NCBI GenBank assembly: GCA_033763975.1
Contig: JANRJM010000014.1
Location: 1 to 64,000 of the forward strand
Origin: Planctomycetota bacterium
Lineage (GTDB): Bacteria; Planctomycetota; Phycisphaerae; Phycisphaerales; UBA1924
Direction of reading: 5' to 3'
DNA: 64,000 bases
The position numbers and the translations under genes were made by a program. The notes under the pieces were generated by a model. That model was not told where the DNA came from. It did no database searches and was given only the letters and a program-made list of their open reading frames with translations. Positions 53,384 to 62,039 of the stretch are shown here, one piece after another (the stretch's first letter is position 1; every line of letters begins with the position of its first letter).

Positions 53384-53917
53384 GTGGGCGATTCGATCGT
53401 GCGGTCGTTGGAGGCGTTGATCGTGGACGTGCCGGACTTCCCCAAGCCCGGCGTCACGTTCAAGGACTTCACGCCCCTGCTGGGGAACCCGCGCGCCCTC
53501 GCGCTCGCCGTCGAACTCATGGTGAACCCCTTCCGGGGCCGGGGCGTGGAGGCCGTCGTCGGCGCCGAATCGCGCGGGTTCATCTTCGGCACGGCGATCG
53601 CGCAGGCGCTCTCGGCGGGGTTCGTGCCCGTCCGCAAGGCCGGGAAACTCCCCCGCGCCACCCGGGGCGTGTCGTACGACCTCGAGTACGGGTCCGACCG
53701 CCTGGAAATGCACGCCGACGCCCTCCGCCCCGGGCAGCGGGTCCTGCTCGTCGACGACCTGCTCGCCACGGGCGGCACGCTGCGGGCCTGCGCGGAGATG
53801 ACCGCCGCCGCGGGCGCGGGCATCGTCGGCATGACCGTGCTCATCGAGCTCGCCGGGCTGCGAGGGAGAGCCAAGTTGCCGGCGGACGCCGAGGTGCACG
53901 CGGTGCTGACGTATTAG
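53384..53917 (+). CDS. apt: Adenine phosphoribosyltransferase
   Basis: This purine-salvage enzyme makes AMP from adenine and PRPP. The 177 residues start at a GTG with a GGGAGGT ribosome binding site. Motifs: VPDFPKPGVTFKDFTPLL near 17, VVGAESRGFIFG, PVRKAGKLPRAT, and the PRPP loop VLLVDDLLATGGTLRA near 128-143. Length and motif order match the bacterial family. No U-tract terminator for this gene is seen before the leftward terminator at 53978. Confidence 0.96.
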   Translation: MGDSIVRSLEALIVDVPDFPKPGVTFKDFTPLLGNPRALALAVELMVNPFRGRGVEAVVGAESRGFIFGTAIAQALSAGFVPVRKAGKLPRATRGVSYDLEYGSDRLEMHADALRPGQRVLLVDDLLATGGTLRACAEMTAAAGAGIVGMTVLIELAGLRGRAKLPADAEVHAVLTY

Positions 53918-53965
53918 ATTCATCAACGGGCCGCGTAGGTCGTGCTTTTTGTAACACCGTGCGGG

Positions 53966-54003
53966 TGAAAAGAAAAACCCCTCCCCGGGGTACCGGAGAG
54001 GGG
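53966..54003 (-). terminator. Rho-independent terminator for the first PEP-CTERM gene
   Basis: On the minus strand CCCCTCTCCGG... pairs with ...CCGGGGAGGGG and is followed by TTTTTCTTTTC (53966-53977). It lies about 55 bases after the stop at 54059. Confidence 0.88.
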
Positions 54004-54058
54004 TCGAGTCACTTGCGTCTATGGGAGGAAGACTCCCGGTAGAAGAAGCGAAGAGAAC

Positions 54059-54946
54059 TTAGCGGCGGCGGCGGGCCACCATCAGGCCGCCCAGGCCCAG
54101 GAGGGCCATCGAGGCGGGGGTCGGGACGACGTTGATCACGGCGTCAACGGCGAAGGGGGTGGTGAAGATGGAGCCGGGGGTCGAGTCGGAGAGGCTCGAG
54201 AACCAGCGGGTGTTGGGACCGCCGTAGTTCGACGCGGAGGTCGAGCGGCCGAAGCCGTTGTCCGGGGTGGTGACGGTCAGCGAGCGGACGTCGGTGCTCG
54301 AGGAGAGGGTGAAGCCGAACTTGAAGACCACCAGGCCCGTGGTGCCGAGGACGGCGGGCGGGAAGTTGGTGGGGCGGGCGGGGCCGACGTTGCCCTGGGC
54401 GATCGAGACGCCGCCGCCGCCGTTGGTGTTGTTCGCCGCGCCGGCGCCCGAGGAGGCGCCCACGCCGATGAAGTTCGTCACGTCGTTACGGGCGATGCGG
54501 AGGAAGCTGCCGCCGCTGATGTTGTGGAGGTGGCCACGCAGGAAGGTCGAGGTCGTGGTGGCGTTCGCAGCCCAGGGGGTGATGCGGCCGTACGCGCCGG
54601 GCTCGTCGTTGACGAAGCCGCCGCTGGTGTTGCCGCCGACGGGGCCGATGCCGTTGTTGCCGGGGGTGCCCGCGGTGGTGATCACCGAGTCACCGGCGCC
54701 CCAGTTCGAGACCACGGGCTGGAAGACGATCTGGCCGAGGGCGACGGGCGAGCCCGTGCCGACGTAGGACACCACGGCGCGAACTTCGATCGTGTCGCCG
54801 GGCATGGCGTCCAGGTTCGAGGTCCAACCCGAGTTGTTGCCGGGGTTGGCGATGCGGGCCTCGTAGCGAAGCTCCGTATCACCCGTCGTGGCGATGGCGG
54901 CCGAGGCCAGGCCAGCGACAGCAATCATACCGATCACGTTCTTCAT
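54059..54946 (-). CDS. PEP-CTERM surface protein (copy 1)
   Basis: This exported protein has 295 residues, a signal peptide (MIAVAGLASAAIA) and a strong GGGAGGAG ribosome binding site. The mature domain is beta-rich (TELRYEARIANPGNN, DTIEVRAVVSYVGTG, GGNTSGGFVNDEPGAYG, FAVDAVINV). The end VPTPASMALLGLGGLMVARRRR is a textbook PEP-CTERM sorting signal: PxP/PxS motif, hydrophobic helix, Arg cluster. An exosortase, not in this window, would process it. It is about 85-90% alike by eye to the next gene, with its own terminator and the same upstream element. Confidence 0.92.
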   Translation of the reverse strand: MKNVIGMIAVAGLASAAIATTGDTELRYEARIANPGNNSGWTSNLDAMPGDTIEVRAVVSYVGTGSPVALGQIVFQPVVSNWGAGDSVITTAGTPGNNGIGPVGGNTSGGFVNDEPGAYGRITPWAANATTTSTFLRGHLHNISGGSFLRIARNDVTNFIGVGASSGAGAANNTNGGGGVSIAQGNVGPARPTNFPPAVLGTTGLVVFKFGFTLSSSTDVRSLTVTTPDNGFGRSTSASNYGGPNTRWFSSLSDSTPGSIFTTPFAVDAVINVVPTPASMALLGLGGLMVARRRR

Positions 54947-54991
54947 GACAATCTCCTCCCAAATGGGTACCTGTCTGTCTCTCTGCACACT

Positions 54992-55017
54992 GAGAACGAA
55001 AGGACTCGTTCCTGACC
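54992..55017 (-). promoter_or_regulatory. Conserved GGTCAGGAACGAGTC element upstream of PEP-CTERM copy 1
   Basis: The minus strand reads GGTCAGGAACGAGTCCTTTC then GTTCTC, 46-71 bases before the start codon. The same element precedes copy 2. GGAAC is the usual -35 core of ECF sigma promoters, with GTG(T/C)-A about 18 bases downstream as a possible -10. Conservation is clear, the ECF reading is inference. Confidence 0.5.
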
Positions 55018-55350
55018 GAGGCGGAGAATAGCAGGAGCCATTCTGGACGGCAAGATGATTTTGAGAGCGTTCCGGCAGATTTGGCGCGGCCGCCCCCGTC
55101 CCAGGCCCTCGACCGCCCCGGCTAGCCGTGCGCAACCCCTCGCTCCGGGGGCATGATGCCCCCTCAAATTTCCCCGTTTCCACGAGCGAAAAACACACTT
55201 TACGTTCTTTGTTTGGTGGTTTGGCTCCGATTCTGTGGGACGGGTTGCCAAATCGCCTTCGAAGCCGCTGGAATTCACGTTTTCTTGACGTCGCCGGCGT
55301 GCGGCGAGGGCTGAAACGTGGTGGTCGGGCCCATCGGGCGCAATGAAAAA

Positions 55351-55376
55351 CCCCCTCCCGGAGGTCCGGAAGGGGG
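55351..55376 (-). terminator. Rho-independent terminator for the second PEP-CTERM gene
   Basis: On the minus strand CCCCCTTCCGG pairs with CCGGGAGGGGG around a short loop and is followed by TTTTTC. It lies about 55 bases after the stop at 55431, at the same spacing as in copy 1. Confidence 0.88.
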
Positions 55377-55430
55377 CGAGTCATCGCGTCTCTGGGAGAG
55401 GTGTCTCCCGCGTAGAACTGCGAAGAGCGA

Positions 55431-56315
55431 TTAGCGGCGGCGGCGAGCCACCATCAGGCCGCCCAGGCCCAGCAGGGCCATCGAGGCGGGCGTCGGGACG
55501 ACGTTGATCACGGCGTCAACGGCGAAGGGGCTGGTGACGATCGAGCCGGGGGTCGAGTCCGACGAGCTCGAGAACCAGCGGGTGTTGTCCGCGCCGTAGT
55601 TCGAGGCGGCGGTCGAGCGACCGAAGCCCTGCGCGGGGGTCGTCACGGTGATCGTGCGGAGCGCGGTGTCGGAGGAGAGCGTGAAGCCGTACTTGAAGAC
55701 GACCAGGCCGCTGGTGCCGAGGACGGCGGGCGGGAAGTTGGTCGGACGAGCGGGGCCGATGTTGCCCTGGGCGATCGAGACGCCGCCGCCGCCGTTGGTG
55801 TTGTTCGCCGCGCCAGCGCCCGAGGAGGCGCCCACGCCGATGAAGTTCGTCACGTCGGCGCGAGCGATGCGGAGGAAGGTGCCGCCGCTGACGTTCTGGA
55901 CGTGCCCGCGGAGGAATGTCGAGGTCGTGGTGGCGTTCGCAGCCCAGGGGGTGATGCGGCCGTACGCGCCGGGCTCGTCGTTGACGAAGCCGTTGTTCGT
56001 GTTGCCGCCGACGGGGCCTATGCCGTTGTTGCCGGGGGTGCCGGCGGTGGTGATCAGCGTGTCACCAGCGACCCAGTTGCTCTGCACGGGCTGGAAGACG
56101 ATCTGGCCGAGGGCGACGGGGGCCGCCTGGCCGATGTACGAGACCACCGCGCGGACTTCGATCGTGTCGCCGGGGGCGGCGTTCAGGTTCGAGGTCCAGC
56201 CCGTGTTGTTGCCGGGGTTGGCGATGCGGGCCTCGTAGCGAAGCTCCGTCTGGCCCTGGGCCATGGCGACGGAAGCCAGGCCGGCGACAGCAATCATCCC
56301 GATCACGTTCTTCAT
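55431..56315 (-). CDS. PEP-CTERM surface protein (copy 2)
   Basis: This 294-residue paralogue of the gene at 54059 has the same signal peptide start (MKNVIGMIAVAGLAS), mature beta domain and identical C-terminal VPTPASMALLGLGGLMVARRRR. Differences are scattered substitutions, such as NTNNGFVND for NTSGGFVND and ALRTITVTT for DVRSLTVTT, so both copies seem to be under selection. It has a TGAGGAG ribosome binding site, its own terminator and the conserved GGAACGAGTCGTTCGTTC element upstream. Both may form a surface layer or matrix component. Confidence 0.92.
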   Translation of the reverse strand: MKNVIGMIAVAGLASVAMAQGQTELRYEARIANPGNNTGWTSNLNAAPGDTIEVRAVVSYIGQAAPVALGQIVFQPVQSNWVAGDTLITTAGTPGNNGIGPVGGNTNNGFVNDEPGAYGRITPWAANATTTSTFLRGHVQNVSGGTFLRIARADVTNFIGVGASSGAGAANNTNGGGGVSIAQGNIGPARPTNFPPAVLGTSGLVVFKYGFTLSSDTALRTITVTTPAQGFGRSTAASNYGADNTRWFSSSSDSTPGSIVTSPFAVDAVINVVPTPASMALLGLGGLMVARRRR

Positions 56316-56364
56316 GACAATCTCCTCACAAGTTCTAGGTGGGACGAAAATCCCTCTACACGCG

Positions 56365-56389
56365 GAGAACGAACGACTCGTTCCTGACC
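56365..56389 (-). promoter_or_regulatory. Conserved GGTCAGGAACGAGTC element upstream of PEP-CTERM copy 2
   Basis: The minus strand reads GGTCAGGAACGAGTCGTTCG then TTCTC, 50-74 bases before the start. It contains the symmetric core AACGA-G-TCGTT. The bases between this element and the start codon differ from copy 1, except for the ribosome binding site, so the element stands out as conserved. Confidence 0.5.
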
Positions 56390-56608
56390 CACTGTGAACG
56401 TGATGCGTCTTCCGTCCTCGGCAAGGTTTTTTTCCCTTTGGCGTGAGGTTTTTGCTGATTCGGTCATCAATCGACCCACACAAAATCCAAAAAAGACCCA
56501 CTCCTGCCCTCCGGCGCGGGGTTCGTCACGCCCAAAAAGGTTCGCGCGCTCGCCCGGATGCCCGCCAAGCCCCATGGGGGCTCGGCCAACAGCACCCCGC
56601 AAGCCCGG

Positions 56609-57631
56609 TCACGCCCCCCCGGACGCCCCGCCCAGGTTCAGCGTCCCGCGCTTCGCGTGCCACTCCGCGGCTTCGCGGGCGTTGGACGCGCTGATGTCGG
56701 GCGCCACCCCGCCGCGATGCGCCCGGATGGCCTCGACCTCCGCGCGGGTCAGGCGGATGCTGTCCAGCTCGTAGTCGCGGAACGCCTCGACCGTCAGCGG
56801 CACGATCGGCTCGATGAGGCGCAGCATCGCCTCGGCGTACACGCGGATCTCCATCTGCGCGTGCGCGTCCAGACGCAGCGCCAGGAATCGCAGGATGTTG
56901 TGCAGATCGCACTTCCAGTACCACTCGGTGTACACGTTCACCGGCAGCCCGATGCGCGCCAACTCGCGCGACACCCCCGCCTGCGTGAGCGACAGGTACC
57001 GCTCGTACAACGCCTCGGCGTCACGCAGGTACTGCACGAAGGCCTCGGCGGTCGCGGACTCGTCCGCGGCGAACGTCTCCTCGCCCCCCTGCCGGTTCGC
57101 CCGCGACTGCTTGCGCACGTTCTCGGCCTCGGGCATGTAGAAGCGGTCGCGGACGATCGAGTACCGCGCCGAGTACTCGTTCACGTTCGCCGTCCGGTGC
57201 CGGATCCACTGGCGCGCGATGAAGATCGGCATCGCGATGTGGAACTTGAACTCGATCATCTCGAACGGCGTCGTGTGCCGGTGACGCAGCAGGTACCGGA
57301 TCAGCCCGCGATCTTCCGACACCTGCTTGGTGCCCTGCCCGTACGACACGCGGGCGGCCTGCACGATCGCCGCGTCGGCCGTCTGCCCCTCGGGCACCAA
57401 CCGCGGCATCGCGTCCACCAGCGCGATGAACCCGTGGTCGAGCACGCCGATCTGCATGCGGGCGGCTCCGCCCATCACGTCGCGGAACGGGCGCTCGGGG
57501 TCGGTGCGCTCGATGGGGCGCTGCGCGGGCGGGGTGTCCGGGGCCTCGACGCGCACCGGGGCCGCGCCCGCGGGCGTTGACGGGTGGGCCGGCCCCGGCG
57601 GGGGCGAGGACGAGCGGAGCGGGTCGGTCAT
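56609..57631 (-). CDS. thyX: Flavin-dependent thymidylate synthase
   Basis: ThyX makes dTMP from dUMP with methylene-THF and FADH2. The motif RHRx7S is present: RHR at 144-146 and Ser154 in RHRTANVNEYSARYS; where many homologues have Ser at the sixth position of this stretch there is Asn149. Other blocks are LLRHRHTTPFEMIEFKFHI and DLHNILRFLALRLDAHAQMEIR. The protein has 340 residues; the first 58 (Pro/Ala/Ser-rich) are not part of the enzyme and the real start may be later, for example the Met at 53 (MGGAARMQIG). It is the last of four leftward genes. Confidence 0.94.
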   Translation of the reverse strand: MTDPLRSSSPPPGPAHPSTPAGAAPVRVEAPDTPPAQRPIERTDPERPFRDVMGGAARMQIGVLDHGFIALVDAMPRLVPEGQTADAAIVQAARVSYGQGTKQVSEDRGLIRYLLRHRHTTPFEMIEFKFHIAMPIFIARQWIRHRTANVNEYSARYSIVRDRFYMPEAENVRKQSRANRQGGEETFAADESATAEAFVQYLRDAEALYERYLSLTQAGVSRELARIGLPVNVYTEWYWKCDLHNILRFLALRLDAHAQMEIRVYAEAMLRLIEPIVPLTVEAFRDYELDSIRLTRAEVEAIRAHRGGVAPDISASNAREAAEWHAKRGTLNLGGASGGA

Positions 57632-57690
57632 GCGCGACAGTACCAGCGCCCGGGCGGATCGGACTGACAGCGTGGCGCGCCGGCGCCCGT

Positions 57691-59199
57691 CTACTTCGCG
57701 ACCAGCGTGACGGTGGTCGTGCCGACCAGACGGACGCGCCGGTACGACACTTCGACGGCTTCCCCGGGCTCGAAACTGCTCAGCACGCGGACGAGTTCGG
57801 CGAGGTCGCGGGTCGGCCGCCCCCCCACCGCCGTGATGACGTCGCCCGGGCGCAGGTCGACCTTGGGATCGGCCTTTCGTCGGCGCACGGAGCGGACGAC
57901 CGGCCCGTCGCCGCTGCCGTTCTCGACCTCGACGCCCAGGCTGGCCTTACCGGGCGCGATCTCTTCGGCGACCTCGGGAAGCGCGCGGACCCAGGCGCGA
58001 AAGTCGGCGTTGATCTGCTCGATGGGCATGTCGAGGGCGACCTCGAGCGACTTCACGCCGCTGGGGTCGTCGCGGTAGTTCGTCGTGTAGTGGGTGTACC
58101 ACGCGCCCAGGCGCTCGCGCTGGGCGAGGTACAGGAAGACGCCGCGGGCGATGGCGTAGTGCGCCAGCGGGCGCGACGACGTGAACTTGAGTTGGCTGAG
58201 TCGGGCGAGGTCCTCGATGGGCATGAGCGTGCCGATGCGCTCGATGCGTCGGAGGGTGTTGGTGCGCCAGGAGGGCACGGGCCGGACCGAACCGTCGGGC
58301 GCGAGGTCGTAGTCCTCGGCGAGGCTGCACAGGCCCTCCATGATCCAGATGGGATGGGCCTGGCCGCGCCGAGTCATCGCGCGCCAGTGCAGCACGTGCA
58401 GGAACTCGTGGCGGAGCGTGGCCCCCAGGTCCATGGCGACCAGCCGCTTGGAGTCGTGCTCGTACGAGCCGGCGATCATGCTCGTGCCGCGGACGGCGGT
58501 GCGCCCGTACACCGACGTGGTCCAGGCGTCGAAGTCCTTCTGTGTGGGGAGCACGACGATGACCCACGCGTCGTTGGCGGCGTCGGGGTCCGAGAGCACG
58601 CCCGGCATCGCGGTCGTCTCGCACCAGTCGGCGAGGCGCGCGAGTTCGTCGCTCACCTTCGCGTCCGACTCGCCGTTGTACGCGGAGAGGTACACCAGGC
58701 GCAGGCGGTCGTCGCGCCACTCGCGGTACGTGCCGGTGAGCAGCGACTTCTGGTGCGCGAGGTTCGCCTCGAGGGCCGCGGCCTGGATCGCCGGCCAGTT
58801 GTCGACGATCCGCGTGAACCCGGGCAGCTCGCGCACGCGCGCGAGGTGCGTGTCGCGGCGCAGGTGCGCGATGTCGGAGAAGCCCAGCTCGATGGCGCGC
58901 TCGAGGAACTCCAGCCCGCCGGGCGCGTCGCCCTGCAGCGAGCGGCAGCACGCCAGGTTGTAGTGGATCACGAAGTTGCGGGGCTGGATGGCGAGTTGCC
59001 GGCGCAAGAAGCCCTCGGCCGCGGCGTAGTCGGCGCGGTTGAACGCCTCGAGCGCCCGACGGAAATAGTCGTTCGCGAGGGCCTGCCGGTCGGGGTCGCG
59101 GGCCTCGGGCTGCGCGAGCGCCCGCGCGGCGTGCGGGGCCGCGAGCGCGAGCATCGCCGCGAGAACGAGACGGACGAAGATGGAGCGCTGTGGCTGCAC
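57691..59199 (-). CDS. Exported TPR - peptidase MA - PDZ protein
   Basis: This 502-residue protein has a signal peptide ending near ARALAQ. Residues about 40-130 are TPR-like repeats (ALEAFNRADYAAAEGFLRRQLA, FVIHYNLACCRSLQG). A gluzincin site follows: HEFLH (His264, Glu265, His268) and the third ligand Glu288 in WIMEGLCSLAED, as in peptidase MA-like/DUF1570 proteins. Residues about 410-500 form a PDZ domain (GVEVENGSGDGPVVRSV, LRPGDVITAVGGRPTRDLAELV). It is likely a periplasmic protease or adaptor. It lies 39 bases after purN. Confidence 0.87.
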   Translation of the reverse strand: MQPQRSIFVRLVLAAMLALAAPHAARALAQPEARDPDRQALANDYFRRALEAFNRADYAAAEGFLRRQLAIQPRNFVIHYNLACCRSLQGDAPGGLEFLERAIELGFSDIAHLRRDTHLARVRELPGFTRIVDNWPAIQAAALEANLAHQKSLLTGTYREWRDDRLRLVYLSAYNGESDAKVSDELARLADWCETTAMPGVLSDPDAANDAWVIVVLPTQKDFDAWTTSVYGRTAVRGTSMIAGSYEHDSKRLVAMDLGATLRHEFLHVLHWRAMTRRGQAHPIWIMEGLCSLAEDYDLAPDGSVRPVPSWRTNTLRRIERIGTLMPIEDLARLSQLKFTSSRPLAHYAIARGVFLYLAQRERLGAWYTHYTTNYRDDPSGVKSLEVALDMPIEQINADFRAWVRALPEVAEEIAPGKASLGVEVENGSGDGPVVRSVRRRKADPKVDLRPGDVITAVGGRPTRDLAELVRVLSSFEPGEAVEVSYRRVRLVGTTTVTLVAK

Positions 59200-59238
59200 G
59201 GGTGCTGTTCTCGGACGCCGGGGCGGCGCACGCCCTCT

Positions 59239-59847
59239 TCAGACGCCCGAGGGTGGGCGCCGGTTCTCGAAGAGCATCGTCAACGCGGCGGGGTACGCCT
59301 CGCACTCTTCCGCGAACACGCGGGCGGCGAGCGTGTCGGGCGTGTCGTCCGCCAGCACCGGGCACCGGCGCTGCACGATGATCTCGCCCCGGTCGTACTC
59401 GTCGTCGCACAGGTGAACGGTGCAGCCGGATTCGGTGTCGCCGGCGGCGAGGACGGCCTCGTGCACCCGGCGCCCGTACATACCCGGGCCGCCGTGGCGC
59501 GGCAGGAGCGCGGGGTGGATGTTCACCACGCGTCCCTCGAAGCCGCGCGGGATGTGGAGTTTCTTGAGGTACCCCGCGAGCACGAGGTAGTCCGGGCGGT
59601 AGGGCGCGAGGATCGAGGCGAGACGGTCGGCGGGGATCTCGCCGGGGTGCACCTCGGAGGGGACGCCCCGTTCAGACGCTTTCGCCAGCGCGCCGCAGTG
59701 CGACGACGCGACGAGCACGACGATCTCTGCGCGGAGCGCGCCCGCGCGGATCCGATCGTGCAGGTTCCCGAACGTCCGCCCGCCCCCGGAAGCAAAGACG
59801 GCCAGGCGCGGCGGGGCGTTGGTCGGGGTGGGCGTTGCGTCGGGCAT
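59239..59847 (-). CDS. purN: Phosphoribosylglycinamide formyltransferase
   Basis: This third enzyme of purine synthesis formylates GAR with 10-formyl-THF. The 202 residues contain the GAR-binding start LAVFASGGGRTFGNL, the catalytic Asn-His in VVNIHPALLPRHGGPGMYG and the catalytic aspartate in DDEYDRGEIIVQRR. The usual SGxGSN start motif is SGGGRTF here, and the PGLHTHR-like loop is GPGMYGR, so the substrate loops differ from E. coli PurN. It lies nine bases after the thioesterase gene. Confidence 0.9.
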   Translation of the reverse strand: MPDATPTPTNAPPRLAVFASGGGRTFGNLHDRIRAGALRAEIVVLVASSHCGALAKASERGVPSEVHPGEIPADRLASILAPYRPDYLVLAGYLKKLHIPRGFEGRVVNIHPALLPRHGGPGMYGRRVHEAVLAAGDTESGCTVHLCDDEYDRGEIIVQRRCPVLADDTPDTLAARVFAEECEAYPAALTMLFENRRPPSGV

Positions 59848-59856
59848 GGCGAACGG

Positions 59857-60252
59857 TCAGACGGTCGGGGGATCGCGGAACGGGATGGGCTTGCCCGCGG
59901 CGTCGACCGAGACCATGACCATCGTCGCCTTGGTGACGCTCACGCACTCGCCGGAGGTGAATCGCTCCGCCTCGACCTCGACCTCGACGGTCACGCTCTT
60001 GGTGCCGGTCTTGGAGGTCGTGGTGTAGAAGTTGACGACATCGCCGACATGAACGGGAGACTTGAACTCGACGCGATCAAGGGCCGCGGTGACCCAGCGG
60101 TGCTGCCCGTGCCGGCGCGCCTCGACGAATCCGGCCTGGTCGAGGTAGGACAGGATGACCCCGCCGAAGACGGTCCCGTAGTGGTTGGTGTCGCGGGGAA
60201 GCGTCGCGACGCGCAGGGCAAGCGAACGGCTGCCGGTGGTGGGCGGGGGCAT
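59857..60252 (-). CDS. Acyl-CoA thioesterase (hotdog fold, YciA-like)
   Basis: This 131-residue protein carries the hotdog signature RDTNHYGTVFGGVILSYLDQ (residues 20-39) with the Asn-x-x-Gly and Asp catalytic positions, and VEFKSPVHVGDVVNFY and CVSVTKATMVMVSVD strands. YciA-type enzymes release fatty acids from CoA. It is the first gene of the leftward group (thioesterase, purN, peptidase, thyX) and divergent from the DinB-like gene at 60318. Confidence 0.9.
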   Translation of the reverse strand: MPPPTTGSRSLALRVATLPRDTNHYGTVFGGVILSYLDQAGFVEARRHGQHRWVTAALDRVEFKSPVHVGDVVNFYTTTSKTGTKSVTVEVEVEAERFTSGECVSVTKATMVMVSVDAAGKPIPFRDPPTV

Positions 60253-60317
60253 GGCGGAGGGTAGCGGGCACGACGCGGGGCGCTACCCTGTCTGTTCACC
60301 ACACGAGGGACGCTCAG

Positions 60318-61082
60318 ATGGAACAGACGCACGCGGAGTCGGGCGCAGCGACGGGCGGGGGCGGCTGCTGCGGCGGGAGCGCCAAGAGCCCGGGCAAAGA
60401 AAGCGAAGGCTGCTGCGGCGGGTCGGGCAAGCAGGGCGGCGGGTGCTGCAAGACGGCCCGCGAGCCCCTGACGTCCATGACCGTCGAGCAGTTGAAAGTG
60501 ATCGAGACCGACCGGCTCATCATGCGGTTCCGGCGCGGCATCGAGAGCGTGGACCGGCGCGTCTTCGAACTTTCCGAGCGCCAGATCGACCAGGCCTTCC
60601 TGCCCGACGCGGGCGTGGGGCGCTGGCCCGTGCGCGTGCTGCTCGGGCACATCGCCGACGCCGACCTGGCGGCGATCCACCGGATGCGCCGGGCCGTCGC
60701 GGAGGACAGCCCGCTCTTTACCGAGTGGGACGAGAACGCGTTCATCGACGCGAACATGTACGGGAACGTGCACGAGGGGTACGCGGAGACGCCCGAGGGC
60801 GACCACGCGCGCGTCATGCAGGCCCTCGGGGGCCCGCTCGCGACGATCCACACGCTGCGCCAGTGGACGAGCCAGTGGCTGCTGTCGCTCGAGCCCGCCG
60901 CGCTGGAGCGCCGGGGCATGCACCCCACGCTGGGGCCCCTGAGCGTCCGCGACCTCGTGGCGATGTACACCTGGCACCTGGAGCACCACTGCGGGTTCCT
61001 GGTCCGGAAACTGGATCTCATGCTGGGGCGGGCGCCGGCGGAATCGACGCCGGGGGCTTCCGCCTGCGGGTGTGCGCGGTAG
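60318..61082 (+). CDS. DinB-like protein with N-terminal Cys-Cys pairs
   Basis: This protein of 254 residues has a DinB/YfiT-type four-helix domain (about 50-240) with metal-binding histidines in LLGHIADAD and MYTWHLEHHCG. Before it lies a Gly-rich tail with three Cys-Cys pairs (17-18, 32-33, 43-44) spaced by GGS repeats, and the protein ends CGC. DinB enzymes often use bacillithiol, mycothiol or other thiols. The cysteine pairs could bind a soft metal or act in thiol chemistry; this is inference. It is followed 41 bases later by a prepilin-like gene. Confidence 0.85.
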   Translation: MEQTHAESGAATGGGGCCGGSAKSPGKESEGCCGGSGKQGGGCCKTAREPLTSMTVEQLKVIETDRLIMRFRRGIESVDRRVFELSERQIDQAFLPDAGVGRWPVRVLLGHIADADLAAIHRMRRAVAEDSPLFTEWDENAFIDANMYGNVHEGYAETPEGDHARVMQALGGPLATIHTLRQWTSQWLLSLEPAALERRGMHPTLGPLSVRDLVAMYTWHLEHHCGFLVRKLDLMLGRAPAESTPGASACGCAR

Positions 61083-61123
61083 ACTGGTTCCAGCGGGCCT
61101 GTGGGGTTCTGGAGTCGCGGGCC

Positions 61124-62020
61124 ATGACGACGCGGACGGATCAGGGGCGGGCGTTCACGCTCATCGAGCTGCTGGTTGTCATTGCGATCATCGCGGTGCT
61201 GATCGGCATCCTGGTGCCGACGCTGGCCTCGGTGCGGGCGGGGGGGCGTCTGGTGGTCTGCTCGTCGAACCTGCGTCAGCAGGGCGTGTTCATGCTGACC
61301 TACGCCCAGGAGTCGCGCGAACGGCTGCCCCCCAAGCTGCACATCCTGAATGAGCGCCTGGACGACGGCTCGACCGAGTCCAACGCGTGGCTCATCAACG
61401 CGTTCCTGGCGCGCTGGCAGGGCGTGCGGTTCGTGCCGGGAGCCGACGGCTGGGGCGTCCCGTCCGGGGTCTGGCGCTGCTCGGAGATCGGCCCCACCCG
61501 CGAGCGCGAGCGCTACACCCACAACGGCATTCTGCACCATGCGCCCAACGGGTGGCTGTTCAGCACGGTCGTCGAGGACCGGGTGAACGCGTCGGTGTTC
61601 GTCTCGAACCAGGCGCACGCCGGGTGGGACGGGCGGTACGCCGGCAGCGAGTGGCGCCGCATCGACCACCTGCAGCGCTCGCAGCAGACGATCGCGATGC
61701 TGGACAACGTCTCGGCCTGGGTCCCCGGGCACGGGCACTTCGACGCCCTGGAGTTCGTCGAGTCGGGGTGCCAGATCACCCGCACCGACAACGCCTGCGG
61801 CGACCGCAAGTCCGGCTCGCACGACCGCATGGCGGTCCGCCCCGCGCTCTTCGCCGACGGGCGCGCGGCGCCCGTGCCCTCCACCGACGAGTACTGGTTC
61901 GACGGGCAGGCGTCGTACTCGCTCGACGGCGGGCCCGGGATCATGCTCTGGCGCCGCGAGGCCGAGCACCTCGCGTGGTACGTGGCGCCCCGCGACGCGG
62001 GCGAGGGCGGCGGCGAGTGA
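61124..62020 (+). CDS. Prepilin-like protein (N-terminal methylation motif, DUF1559-like)
   Basis: This 298-residue protein has the type IV prepilin signal GRAFTLIELLVVIAIIAVLIGILVPTL, cleaved after the Gly/Ala before FTLIE, which anchors it in the inner membrane until pseudopilus assembly. The following VCSSNLRQQG block and the H-x10-DG type end (SHDRMAVRPALFADG) are those of the large planctomycete DUF1559 family. Trp- and Tyr-rich loops lie between. Function in secretion or pili is unknown; no assembly genes are near. GGAG lies ten bases before the ATG. Confidence 0.9.
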   Translation: MTTRTDQGRAFTLIELLVVIAIIAVLIGILVPTLASVRAGGRLVVCSSNLRQQGVFMLTYAQESRERLPPKLHILNERLDDGSTESNAWLINAFLARWQGVRFVPGADGWGVPSGVWRCSEIGPTRERERYTHNGILHHAPNGWLFSTVVEDRVNASVFVSNQAHAGWDGRYAGSEWRRIDHLQRSQQTIAMLDNVSAWVPGHGHFDALEFVESGCQITRTDNACGDRKSGSHDRMAVRPALFADGRAAPVPSTDEYWFDGQASYSLDGGPGIMLWRREAEHLAWYVAPRDAGEGGGE

Positions 62021-62039
62021 ACGGGGAGTACGCCGGCTG

